From positions 34,384-98,383 of the forward strand of contig JAFFZZ010000114.1 of the NCBI GenBank assembly GCA_016933915.1: DNA of 64,000 nucleotides, written 5' to 3'. A program made the translations under genes and the position numbers. The stretch comes from Candidatus Babeliaceae bacterium (GTDB lineage: Bacteria > Babelota > Babeliae > Babelales > Babelaceae). Below, piece after piece: positions 27,680 through 36,408 of the stretch. The notes beneath the pieces are model-generated. The model saw only the letters and a program-made list of their open reading frames with translations. It made no database searches and was not told the origin of the DNA. Position 1 is the first letter of the stretch. The number at the start of each line of letters is the position of its first letter.

Positions 27680-29281
27680 TTAATAAGAATTAATTATTCT
27701 TATGAGCTCCGGCGGAATTGAGACCCATTCAGATTTTCTTTCATCAAACTTATCTTTCGGTTCATATGAAATTTTCCCATACCATTGATCTTCCGGCACA
27801 TACAAAGCATTCAAAAGAGATTTAACAAAGTCCTTGTTTCCCAAAAACTTTGCCGCTAAATAACTCTGTTTTACCCGTTCCAATCTTCGGTCTTGAGAGT
27901 CACCAACAATTTCCCATTCCCACCCGCGCACCAAGAGCCAAAGGATGTCTTCAATTTTTTTCAACGCATCTTTACAAATTTGATCCTGATTTTCCAAAAC
28001 AAGCAATTTCATAAGTTCATATCTTACTTTTTTCTTCCGCGCCGCTATCTCCTGTGAATTTAAATCTTTCCGAAACGCAATGTTGCATACCAATTGATTG
28101 ATAATCGAGTAAGGCAAAACAGCACTGTTAACATATGCAGCTGCATCAAGAAGATTCAATAAGGAATCATCCGTATAAACAGGAATATAAGAAATAAAAT
28201 CAATACCTATCCCAAGACCAGATAAAGCCATTTCAAAAGTTACTTTCTTCGAAAAGAGACTCTTCAAAAAGGCATCGGCGGTCTTATTTTCAATACAATC
28301 AGGATGTGCATCAATGAGCATCCCCGCCGCCTGAGACAATAGCGAAAGCTCATTACGCTCATTCATACCATTATAAAGCATGTTGAGGAATTTTCGCGGA
28401 TCCTTTTGTGAAGTAGAATGAAGTAGATTCCTTCCCGCATCACTCAAAAAAAACTCCAATGCCCACTTCGTCCGCTCCAAAGATATTTTTTTTGTCGAGC
28501 TGTCTGCCAAAACCTGCATCAAAGATGCTTCTGAATCTTTATCTTTTGAATCCTTATCGTTAATAAAATTATGCATCGCTGCAATAAATTTCAGATACGG
28601 TGAATCCAATCCTTTTTGAGCTTCATTTAAATAGTCGTAAACATCTGTATTAAGTAGTTGAGACGAAAGCCCCCCATATTCCACCAAAAAGCGAGAACTC
28701 TTCTCTGTCGCCGGCTTCTCATCATTCTTATTAACTCTTAAACGCTTCGAAAGATCATCTGGCCAAACAAATGGCTTAATACGGTTTTTACTGATATATG
28801 AAAAGAAACGAGCTAAAGCACCATATTTATCGGACCCGTTGCAAAGATACTTTCTTATGGCATAATCCCCCCACAATAAAAACGCTTCTTTCTCTGAAGC
28901 CTTGCCATACCTCGCAAGATACTCAAAAAACTGCTTTGTCAGAAGAAGCTTTCCGGCCAAAAGCTCATCCATCTTTGCCGCCAACTTCAAAGGTTTTTCC
29001 TTTTTATTTTGCAGCTCTTTTTTTAAATCCTCGTTGCTTATTTCCTTTTTCTCCAAAAACGAAGAAAAATACCCTGCATCGAGCAAAGCAGAAAAGAGCT
29101 CCTGATTATTATCTCCAAGAGCTCTTTCAATTACCTTTTCCTTATCAACTTTTTTTTCAAGACTACTTTTGGCTGTTGCTTCAAATCCAAAAAATCGCCT
29201 AATCTTCCCCATCGGATAAACAACCGTCCCAAAAGAAATGTAAAAGAATAGTATGGTAACTCGTATTTTCAGGGGACCCAT
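27680..29281 (-). CDS. Large secreted protein of unknown function
   Basis: 533 aa. Hydrophobic N-terminal segment (KIRVTILFFYISFGTVVYP) compatible with a signal peptide; the SD before the ATG is weak. The rest is helical with repeated charged/leucine-rich units, e.g. NNQELFSALLDAGYF and KFLGNKDFVKSLLNALY, recalling helical-repeat folds, but no family is recognised. Lies 60 bp downstream of another large secreted protein on the same strand. Confidence 0.7.
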   Translation of the reverse strand: MGPLKIRVTILFFYISFGTVVYPMGKIRRFFGFEATAKSSLEKKVDKEKVIERALGDNNQELFSALLDAGYFSSFLEKKEISNEDLKKELQNKKEKPLKLAAKMDELLAGKLLLTKQFFEYLARYGKASEKEAFLLWGDYAIRKYLCNGSDKYGALARFFSYISKNRIKPFVWPDDLSKRLRVNKNDEKPATEKSSRFLVEYGGLSSQLLNTDVYDYLNEAQKGLDSPYLKFIAAMHNFINDKDSKDKDSEASLMQVLADSSTKKISLERTKWALEFFLSDAGRNLLHSTSQKDPRKFLNMLYNGMNERNELSLLSQAAGMLIDAHPDCIENKTADAFLKSLFSKKVTFEMALSGLGIGIDFISYIPVYTDDSLLNLLDAAAYVNSAVLPYSIINQLVCNIAFRKDLNSQEIAARKKKVRYELMKLLVLENQDQICKDALKKIEDILWLLVRGWEWEIVGDSQDRRLERVKQSYLAAKFLGNKDFVKSLLNALYVPEDQWYGKISYEPKDKFDERKSEWVSIPPELIRIINSY

Positions 29282-29341
29282 TGTTTATTCACTTTTCTTG
29301 CAAAAAAACTCAACAATTTATCTCTTATATAAAAACAATCC

Positions 29342-30982
29342 TCAGTCTTTTTTTGAGAGCGCCTCAGAAACAAATTTCATCAACTCGTTAGACACGCTAG
29401 CATCTTTGCTCAAACCTAATGAGGTACGAAGCACCACACCAAGCGCACCTTTAGAAAGGGCCCCAATAGTAAGAGGAAGTTTTACCGCCGAAGACCCGGG
29501 TAAAGACAAAATGATAGCATCTGCCGCAACATTCAAAACCATTTTTCCTTCTTTACTCTTCAATACTTTTTTAGTTTTTTTGTAAACTTTACCACTCCAT
29601 TTTTCACCCTTGCGCGTCAGCCATCCCCACCAGCCTTCACCGCGCTTACTTTCCTCGTAGAGACGCTCCCGCTCCATCTTCTGCAATTTCTGCCACGTTG
29701 AGACAAGATCGGCAAGAATCGCCTCATATTTTTTAAATAACTGCTCATTATTTTTTGAACGCTCCATATTATCATTAACTATGGGGAGCGCTAATTCAAT
29801 AAATTTCTCCATCGAAGGTTCTCGTTCTAGTGCGTCTTTAAGAAAATTAAGTTTCAAGACAGTCGGCCACCCCTTTTGCACCGCAAGTTTAAATACATCT
29901 TGAACAAAAGGGAGCGCAGGTTGTACCCAACCAAAATCACTAAGAGTAGATAATATCTCACGAAAGCTAGCTTCATCTGCTTTATATTCTGGCTTTGCAC
30001 CAAGGAGATCAGAAACATATGCCATCATTAGAGCATTAATCAACGCTTTTTCTTTTTCCGTAGTAATAGGAAGCTTCTGTTGCCCCTTTTGCCACTGCGC
30101 CGAACTTCTTATCTGTTTAATTTCATCAGAATTCATAGCGTCAAATTCTCCGCGAAAAACAGCAAGAATTGCTTCAAACACCTTAAGAAAATCGGTGTCT
30201 TTAAACACTTCCCGTATCTTTGGCATCACACTTTCTACTGTCTCAATAACAGTTAAAGGTAAAACCCGCTCGGCTACGAGCTCTCTCTCGCCCGGAAAAT
30301 AATCTTCGATAATCTCACCAACCGGTTTGACACCAAGCTCTAAATCGACGGCACTTACCCACTGCTCACGCAACTTCGCCAATTGCTTATACAAATCAAC
30401 AACAACACTCAGCCGCTTGCCAAAATCTTTTACGAAGTCTTTTAAGCCTTCAAGCTTCGCAAGTTGTTTATTAATTTCTTCAGGAGACAATTTTTCTGTG
30501 GCCGCTAAGATTCTTTTTTTTCCATCCTTTATCAGACCGTCGACTTTCATCAATTCATCGCCAATCTTTTCACTCCACTGCTTTTCTCCCTTTACCACGG
30601 TAAGAGGAACCCACCGGTCACCTAAAACGGTTTTCCCTTTTTCTTCAATACTTTTTTCAAGCAGCAGCGCAGCCTCCCTGGCATCCCCAATAGCACCCAA
30701 GAGATCCTTATAAACTAAGATGTCTTCGCCAGGAACCTCGTATAAATCCCACTCTTGAGCATATCTTAAAACGTCATCTCTAAACCTGTCCGCAAGCTCA
30801 CGATACACACCAATTTTCTCTTTGAAAACTTTGGGATCAGGACGCTCTTCTTGAACCAATGAAAATAACGATTTCGACAACTCTTTTTTTTCCTGTGCAT
30901 GTACCTGCATGCAGAAAAAGCTCAAGACAACCACGATCAGATAATACGAATAATGCAAAAACCAATGTGTTAAACTCTTCAT
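29342..30982 (-). CDS. Large secreted helical protein of unknown function
   Basis: 546 aa. Signal peptide ends at VHAQEKK. The mature chain is almost wholly helical with coiled-coil potential (e.g. residues 160-210, 410-450). A C-terminal hydrophobic patch (about 480-520, LNVAADAIILSLPG and TIGALSKGALGVVL) might insert in a membrane. AGGTGG precedes the ATG. Heads a likely two-gene unit with the next secreted protein. No recognisable domain. Confidence 0.7.
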   Translation of the reverse strand: MKSLTHWFLHYSYYLIVVVLSFFCMQVHAQEKKELSKSLFSLVQEERPDPKVFKEKIGVYRELADRFRDDVLRYAQEWDLYEVPGEDILVYKDLLGAIGDAREAALLLEKSIEEKGKTVLGDRWVPLTVVKGEKQWSEKIGDELMKVDGLIKDGKKRILAATEKLSPEEINKQLAKLEGLKDFVKDFGKRLSVVVDLYKQLAKLREQWVSAVDLELGVKPVGEIIEDYFPGERELVAERVLPLTVIETVESVMPKIREVFKDTDFLKVFEAILAVFRGEFDAMNSDEIKQIRSSAQWQKGQQKLPITTEKEKALINALMMAYVSDLLGAKPEYKADEASFREILSTLSDFGWVQPALPFVQDVFKLAVQKGWPTVLKLNFLKDALEREPSMEKFIELALPIVNDNMERSKNNEQLFKKYEAILADLVSTWQKLQKMERERLYEESKRGEGWWGWLTRKGEKWSGKVYKKTKKVLKSKEGKMVLNVAADAIILSLPGSSAVKLPLTIGALSKGALGVVLRTSLGLSKDASVSNELMKFVSEALSKKD

Positions 30983-31306
30983 AAAAAATCCACCTGCTAA
31001 TTTACACTCTATTTTTTATTTTTAACTCTATCTTTTAATCCTTGACGCTCTTTCTTTACTTAAAAATATACTAAAAATCACGCGCACAGTCAACAAAATA
31101 TTGTATTTGGCAATAGGTTTGCCGTCAGAAGAAAACATGAAAAATGTATGCTGCTTAAACGGAAAATCAAAGACCTACCATTTTTGTTCAAAAGCTCTCA
31201 AGAACGTTCCAAATCAACGAACCCATAAAAACATTGACAAAAAACCATTAATGCGTAAACTGAGGTACACATACTAAAAGTAATATTTTAAAATAAAGGA
31301 CACTTT
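30983..31306. other. 324-bp AT-rich intergenic region
   Basis: Lies between divergent secreted-protein genes. No coding frame or RNA structure seen. The only recognisable element is a predicted plus-strand promoter near its right end, listed separately. Confidence 0.7.
31234..31261 (+). promoter_or_regulatory. Predicted sigma-70 promoter
   Basis: Consensus TTGACA (31234-31239), 16-bp spacer, TAAACT (31256-31261), followed by an AAAGGA SD and the ATG at 31307. Predicted leader about 40 nt. Confidence 0.5.
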
Positions 31307-32095
31307 ATGAAGACAATTCGTAGCAAACTAATGACCCTTATCTGCCTCCTGGGGCTTATTGCCGCTCCAGCAAAAGCAGGGCTTTCAGCCCTCTGGCGTT
31401 TCCCCAAAAATCATCCCATCATTACTTTAGCTGGTGTCGGCGGCCTCTGCGCAACCATATGGTACCTTAAGCATAAGTATTGGAAGACTGAACAACCATC
31501 TGGAAAGGAAGATACACCAAAAAACAAAAATCTCTTTGAAGAAAAAAAGGATGAACACCTTTTCAAAAAAGATGACTCTCCAAAAAATAAACCAAAAAAC
31601 AAGCCCACAACCAAAACAACAAGTAAAGAATTTCCTTCAGGAGAAAAAACAACTATCGAAACTTCAAAAAAATCTAGTGATACCCAAATAAATCCAACCT
31701 TAATTGAAATCTTCTCATCCCAAAAAGGAAGAGGGGGAAAACTCACGGACGGTTTCAAAAACCTAACAAACGCGAGCAAGGGCAAGAAGAAAAAGAGGAA
31801 AAGCCAACAAAAACTCAATATCCCAGATACTTCTGATGAGGTAATAGTGCCACAACATTTAAATACAACTTCCGACAAACCGTTACTTATCATCGAAGAG
31901 CCAACACCAAAGGGGCCCTTTGTCGAAACGCCTATCTCAAAGAAACAAAACGAAAAACAAGAAATGATTGAGAAGCTAAAAAAGATCGGTGCTTTCAATC
32001 CCCTTTTCTCTAGTCCTGAAGGAAAAGGAAGCAAACTTTTTGAGAAAATGAAATCAAAAAACAAACAATCCAAAGTAGTTAAAGTTCTACCTTAA
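31307..32095 (+). CDS. Lys-rich exported or membrane-anchored protein with a short repeat
   Basis: 262 aa. Signal sequence (LMTLICLLGLIAAPAKAG) followed by a second hydrophobic helix (HPIITLAGVGGLCATIWYL), then a hydrophilic, probably disordered tail with many Lys, Thr, Pro and Ser. Two similar units stand out: FSSQKGRGGKLTDGFKN and FSSPEGKGSKLFEKMKS, about 95 residues apart. Function unknown; the domain layout suits a membrane-tethered tail facing outside the inner membrane. AAAGGA precedes the ATG, and a hairpin terminator follows. Confidence 0.7.
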   Translation: MKTIRSKLMTLICLLGLIAAPAKAGLSALWRFPKNHPIITLAGVGGLCATIWYLKHKYWKTEQPSGKEDTPKNKNLFEEKKDEHLFKKDDSPKNKPKNKPTTKTTSKEFPSGEKTTIETSKKSSDTQINPTLIEIFSSQKGRGGKLTDGFKNLTNASKGKKKKRKSQQKLNIPDTSDEVIVPQHLNTTSDKPLLIIEEPTPKGPFVETPISKKQNEKQEMIEKLKKIGAFNPLFSSPEGKGSKLFEKMKSKNKQSKVVKVLP

Positions 32096-32113
32096 CTTGA
32101 TAATAAAGCAGGA

Positions 32114-32137
32114 GTGAGAAGCATGACGTCTTCTCAC
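32114..32137 (+). terminator. Intrinsic terminator
   Basis: GTGAGAAG, loop CATGACGT, CTTCTCAC (8-bp perfect stem), followed by CCCTTTCTTTTCTATTTT. Positioned 18 bp after the Lys-rich protein gene and just before the convergent secA 3' end. Confidence 0.7.
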
Positions 32138-32171
32138 CCCTTTCTTTTCTATTTTACCTTCAGGGTGGGCT

Positions 32172-34700
32172 TTATCGTCGCTTCAATCGACGTCGCTCTG
32201 CACGCGAAAGCTGTGATGGCTCCTCGCTATCCGTCGAATCGGCTGCACCCGTCATTTGCAATTCAGCAAGCTCACGCATACGACGAGCTTCAATAGCCGC
32301 TTGGTTAAAGTGGCGAATATCGAGATGGAAGATACGGTGGATAACATCTGTACGAATCGTCTGCATCATATCTTCAAAGAAAACAAAGGCTTCACGCTTA
32401 TACTCAATAAGCGGATTCTTCTGCCCCATAAAGCCGCGGAGACCTATTCCCTCTTTCAGATGATCAAGATTAAGCATATGTTGCTTCCATGCCTGATCAA
32501 TAGTCTCAAGCAACAGCCACCGCTGTGCATCAAGCATTAACTGCATTCGCACTGCTTGCTCTTCCGGAGAATCAGCACCGCGAACCGTATGAATATAAAG
32601 ATCAAATCGCATCAGCAAATAGTTAATCAGATCTGTTTTTAACACCTCGCTACTCTGACTGTTAAAATTCTGTGCGAACAGTTCTTCAGGCTTAATATTC
32701 GTAATCTGAGCAACAGCAAGTATAATGTCATGATACGCTTCTGGGGTCATTGTCCGCTGCGCCACATGAACAGCGATCACTCGCGATACATAATCACTAA
32801 TCAAATCACGAACAACGCCTGGAATCTGGTCACCTGCTTCCAAAATGCTGCGCCGATACGCATAAATAACCATACGCTGCTGATTGAGAACATCGTCATA
32901 TTCAAGAAGATTCTTACGAATGTCAAAGTTACGCTTTTCAACCATCTCTTGCGAACGTTCAATAGTCCGCGAGATAAATTTCGATTCTATAACCTCATCT
33001 TCGGTCATACCCACCAGTTTCATACGACGTTGAATGGTGTCACCAGCAAAGAGACGAATCAATTCGTCTTCAAGTGAGATATAAAACCGTGATTCCCCCG
33101 GATCACCCTGTCGACCGGAACGACCACGCAGCTGATTATCAATACGGCGACTCTCATGACGTTCAGTACCCAAAATATAGAGCCCACCAGCAGCCTTCGA
33201 CTCCGACGTCAACTTAATATCAGTACCACGACCCGCCATATTGGTAGCAATGGTAACCCGACCTGGTTCACCCGCATGAGCAACAATATCAGCTTCTCGC
33301 GCGTGCTGTTTTGCATTTAGCACATCATGAGGAATACCACTCATCGAAAGAACTTCGCTCAAATATTCAGATGTTTCAATGGCAATAGTACCAATCAAAA
33401 CGGGTTGCTTATTTTTATGGCGCTCCTTAACATCGTTAACAATGGCTTTATATTTGCCCTTTTTACTCAAAAAAACCAAATCTGGCTTATCAATACGTAT
33501 TACGGGACGATTTGTTGGGATACTTACCACATCAAGTTTATAAATGCGGTAAAACTCTTCTGCCTCCGTCGCCGCAGTACCCGTCATACCAGCAAGCTTC
33601 TTGTAGAGCCTGAAATAATTTTGCAGGGTAATCGATGCTAATGTTTGTGTCTCTTGTTGAATTGTCACCCGCTCCTTTGCCTCAAGCGCCTGGTGCAAGC
33701 CATCACTGTAACGTCTTCCCTGTAAAATTCGGCCGGTAAATTCATCTACAATGAGAATCTGATCATTTGCTGCCACATAATCAACGTCCAACCTAAAAAG
33801 AGCGTGTGCGCGTAGCGCTTGGTTCATATGGTGCAGGAGCTTCATATGCTCAACGGCATAGAGATTGTGAATATTAAAGGCATGCTCAACTTTATCGTTG
33901 CCCTCTTCGGTCAGGTATACATGACGATCTTTCTCATCGACCTCGTAATCAACCCCCTTAGCCAACGTCCGAACAATACGATCAGCCTCAACATATAACT
34001 TACTACTCTCTTCAGAACCTCCCGAGATAATAAGTGGCGTTCGTGCTTCGTCAATAAGGATTGAGTCAACCTCATCGACAATGGCATAATTGAGGTCTCT
34101 CTGAACATAATCCGAGAGCCGAAATTTCATATTATCGCGAAGATAATCAAAACCAAGCTCATTGTTCGTTGCATAGAGCACATCACATTGATATGCCTTT
34201 TTACGTTCATCATCATCCATCTCGTTTTGAAGAACGCCAACGGTAAGTCCCAGGAGTTGATAAATTGGCGTCATCCACGCTGCATCTCGTCGCGCAAGAT
34301 AGTCATTAACCGTAACTAGATGCGCACCCTTCCCACTTAATGCGTTCAAATAAAGCGGAAGCGTTGCTACCAACGTCTTTCCTTCCCCGGTCTTCATCTC
34401 GGCAATTTTACCCTGGTGAAGCACCGTCGCACCAACAATTTGAACATCATAGGGACGTTCGCCAATAGTTCGTTTTGCCGCTTCACGCACCAGCGCAAAG
34501 GCTTCCGGCATAATATCATCTAAAGCTCTACCCTGAGCTATCTGAGAGCGAAAATCGACGGTCTTTGCCGCCATCTCTTCATTACTGAGACGAGCAATCT
34601 GAGGTTCAAGAGCATTAACTCGCTCGACAATCGGCTGAATTTGCTTCAACATACGCTCATTTTGCGTACCAAAAACCCGCGCTAAAATACGTGCAATCAT
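32172..34700 (-). CDS. secA: Preprotein translocase ATPase SecA
   Basis: 842 aa. DEAD motor with Walker A MKTGEGKTLVATLP, DEVDSILIDEARTPLIISG, the preprotein cross-linking region, and motor 2 with TNMAGRGTDIKL and QLRGRSGRQGDPG, then the scaffold and wing domains. It drives post-translational export through SecYEG, consistent with the many signal-peptide proteins here. The C-terminus ends in a basic ERRRLKRR tail with no Cys-rich SEC-C zinc motif, a shortened form seen in several lineages. GTGAGGATC precedes the ATG. Confidence 0.98.
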   Translation of the reverse strand: MIARILARVFGTQNERMLKQIQPIVERVNALEPQIARLSNEEMAAKTVDFRSQIAQGRALDDIMPEAFALVREAAKRTIGERPYDVQIVGATVLHQGKIAEMKTGEGKTLVATLPLYLNALSGKGAHLVTVNDYLARRDAAWMTPIYQLLGLTVGVLQNEMDDDERKKAYQCDVLYATNNELGFDYLRDNMKFRLSDYVQRDLNYAIVDEVDSILIDEARTPLIISGGSEESSKLYVEADRIVRTLAKGVDYEVDEKDRHVYLTEEGNDKVEHAFNIHNLYAVEHMKLLHHMNQALRAHALFRLDVDYVAANDQILIVDEFTGRILQGRRYSDGLHQALEAKERVTIQQETQTLASITLQNYFRLYKKLAGMTGTAATEAEEFYRIYKLDVVSIPTNRPVIRIDKPDLVFLSKKGKYKAIVNDVKERHKNKQPVLIGTIAIETSEYLSEVLSMSGIPHDVLNAKQHAREADIVAHAGEPGRVTIATNMAGRGTDIKLTSESKAAGGLYILGTERHESRRIDNQLRGRSGRQGDPGESRFYISLEDELIRLFAGDTIQRRMKLVGMTEDEVIESKFISRTIERSQEMVEKRNFDIRKNLLEYDDVLNQQRMVIYAYRRSILEAGDQIPGVVRDLISDYVSRVIAVHVAQRTMTPEAYHDIILAVAQITNIKPEELFAQNFNSQSSEVLKTDLINYLLMRFDLYIHTVRGADSPEEQAVRMQLMLDAQRWLLLETIDQAWKQHMLNLDHLKEGIGLRGFMGQKNPLIEYKREAFVFFEDMMQTIRTDVIHRIFHLDIRHFNQAAIEARRMRELAELQMTGAADSTDSEEPSQLSRAERRRLKRR

Positions 34701-34739
34701 ATCTGATCCTCACCAATAATCTTTTTGTTCATAAATCCA

Positions 34740-34769
34740 AGAATACCATCCGAGTAGCCACCTCGGCAA
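34740..34769 (-). promoter_or_regulatory. Predicted promoter of secA
   Basis: On the minus strand: TTGCCG (34764-34769), 18-bp spacer, TATTCT (34740-34745) with an upstream TGG. About 40 nt before the secA ATG. Confidence 0.4.
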
Positions 34770-34889
34770 GAAGCCCGTAATACGACTAAAAAAGGCTTAA
34801 AAAAGGCCAGATTGTTGATTTTTTCGTTCAACATTTCTTATCCTAGTAAGTAAGTAGAGATAGTAGCTAAAAATAAAAGGAACTCTCAC

Positions 34890-35888
34890 ATGAAAAAGCA
34901 GCTTTTAAATCTGTTGCTTATTGCTGCAACACTTACCACCGCTCTCGCTGCACAAACAACAACCACACCTAAAATCAATGGTGAAACGGTAGTAGAATAC
35001 CTTATACGTGAAGCTGAAAGGCAAATTCCACTTACTAGTCGTTTAGACATGATGGAACAGGTTCTTCCCGAGTTACAACGAATGAATGATGCGGCATCGC
35101 TGCAACAGGCTATAAACGTCAGAGAATCAGCGGTAAAAGAATCTCTCGGAAGAATTCAAGAACTTGCTTTCCGCATACTCGCTGAGTCTGGTCTCGAAGA
35201 AGAAGGTAACGCAAAACCATCCGATCAACGAGAAATGTGGGATATGGTTGCCACCATCGCCGAAGAAAAGCCGGAACTATTTGATAAATATCGAACAGGG
35301 CTCAAAGCTAGAATTAGTGATTACCTAAAAAAGAAAATCTCTCTTCTTGCATCTGAACCGCTCTTGGAAACCAAAAAGGCTCTCATTGAAACAGCAAACG
35401 CCCCGGCTCCATCGCTACCGACAGCTGCTAACGCCTCTGCCTATTTCCAGCGAGTCCTGGCACCACGCATACTGCTTGAACTCCATGATTTTTTGCGATC
35501 CCTTATCCCACTTCTAAAAAATGCAACCATGGAAACAGCGATAGACCAAAAAACAGCCGAAACCGTGGGGGTAAAAAGCATAAATTCTGCTCTCGCGGAG
35601 ATCTCACCGCTCCTCAAAGAGCTTTCTCAGAAACACCAATTCTCTCTAACTATTCCAGAAAAAATCACTAATTTTAACGAAGCAATTGCGTTACTCGAAA
35701 CAATCATATTAGAACTTAGCAATGCTCAATCATCATTCTGGAAAGAACTTACCGAATCGCGAGAAATAACCGAAAAACTTCTCGGAGCGACAAAAAAGCT
35801 CATTAAAACTCTTGCTCCAACACTTTTAAGAATAAAGGAAATACGGGAAGACCTTATGGAGACCGATCTTCCATTTAGCGAAGATTAA
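34890..35888 (+). CDS. Secreted helical protein of unknown function
   Basis: 332 aa with a textbook signal peptide (MKKQLLNLLLIAATLTTALAAQT). The mature part is helical, rich in Leu, Glu and Ala, with coiled-coil potential towards the C-terminus (about 270-325). No motif recognised. AAAAGGAA precedes the ATG. Followed 35 bp later by hsp20; cotranscription is possible. Confidence 0.7.
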   Translation: MKKQLLNLLLIAATLTTALAAQTTTTPKINGETVVEYLIREAERQIPLTSRLDMMEQVLPELQRMNDAASLQQAINVRESAVKESLGRIQELAFRILAESGLEEEGNAKPSDQREMWDMVATIAEEKPELFDKYRTGLKARISDYLKKKISLLASEPLLETKKALIETANAPAPSLPTAANASAYFQRVLAPRILLELHDFLRSLIPLLKNATMETAIDQKTAETVGVKSINSALAEISPLLKELSQKHQFSLTIPEKITNFNEAIALLETIILELSNAQSSFWKELTESREITEKLLGATKKLIKTLAPTLLRIKEIREDLMETDLPFSED

Positions 35889-35923
35889 ATAATAAAGTTT
35901 CTGAACTAAAAAAAGGAGGATTT

Positions 35924-36316
35924 ATGAAATCATTATTACATTGGCACCCTTTGACACAACAACTCGAAGAGGCTTTTGAACATGAACAATTCGGTTTTGC
36001 CACCGACGTTTATGAAGCTGATGGTGAAATTATTGTTAAAATGCACATTCCAGAAATCGATCCTGATAAAATCGAAATAGATGTTGACGAAGATATCCTT
36101 CGCGTTACCGGATCTCGGGAGATTATTGAAGAATCGTCAGATCGTCAATATTATCAGCGGGAGATTCAAAGCGGACACTTTGAACGAGTAATTCCACTTC
36201 CACGTGAAGTTGATGCTAAAGAGACAACCGCCGACTATAAAGACGGTGTGTTACGCATCGCTCTCCCCATAAAAGAGGGCAAAGAAACCGCGCGAATCAA
36301 GGTAAAACGTAAGTGA
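35924..36316 (+). CDS. Small heat-shock protein, Hsp20/alpha-crystallin family
   Basis: 130 aa, mostly the alpha-crystallin domain: DVYEADGEIIVKMHIPEID, VTGSREIIEE, FERVIPLPREVDAKETTADYKDGVLRIALPI, including the G-x-L-R/I motif near the end. ATP-independent holdase chaperone that keeps unfolded proteins soluble. Strong AAAGGAGG SD. Located next to lon, a functional pairing in proteostasis, although lon has its own predicted promoter. Confidence 0.95.
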   Translation: MKSLLHWHPLTQQLEEAFEHEQFGFATDVYEADGEIIVKMHIPEIDPDKIEIDVDEDILRVTGSREIIEESSDRQYYQREIQSGHFERVIPLPREVDAKETTADYKDGVLRIALPIKEGKETARIKVKRK

Positions 36317-36329
36317 CAAAAATGAAGTC

Positions 36330-36359
36330 TTGAGTTACCGCTCCTCCCTTCGCTAGACT
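36330..36359 (+). promoter_or_regulatory. Predicted promoter of lon
   Basis: TTGAGT (36330-36335), 18-bp spacer, TAGACT (36354-36359). About 50 nt before the ATG, which has a strong GGGAGGGG SD. No CIRCE-type inverted repeat was seen. Confidence 0.4.
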
Positions 36360-36408
36360 CTATGGTAGGGATGAACAAATGCCGTAAAGGCAAGGGAGGG
36401 GTAGGGAC

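Noticed and set aside
27680..27704. AT-only inverted repeat after smpB
   Set aside because: AAGAAT/ATTCTT stem has no GC and lies in the coding end of the convergent gene; too weak to call a terminator.
31411..32073. 220-aa minus-strand frame opposite the Lys-rich protein
   Set aside because: It is the complement of a Lys-rich coding sequence, giving Phe/Ser-rich translation; the plus gene has a signal peptide, SD, promoter and terminator.
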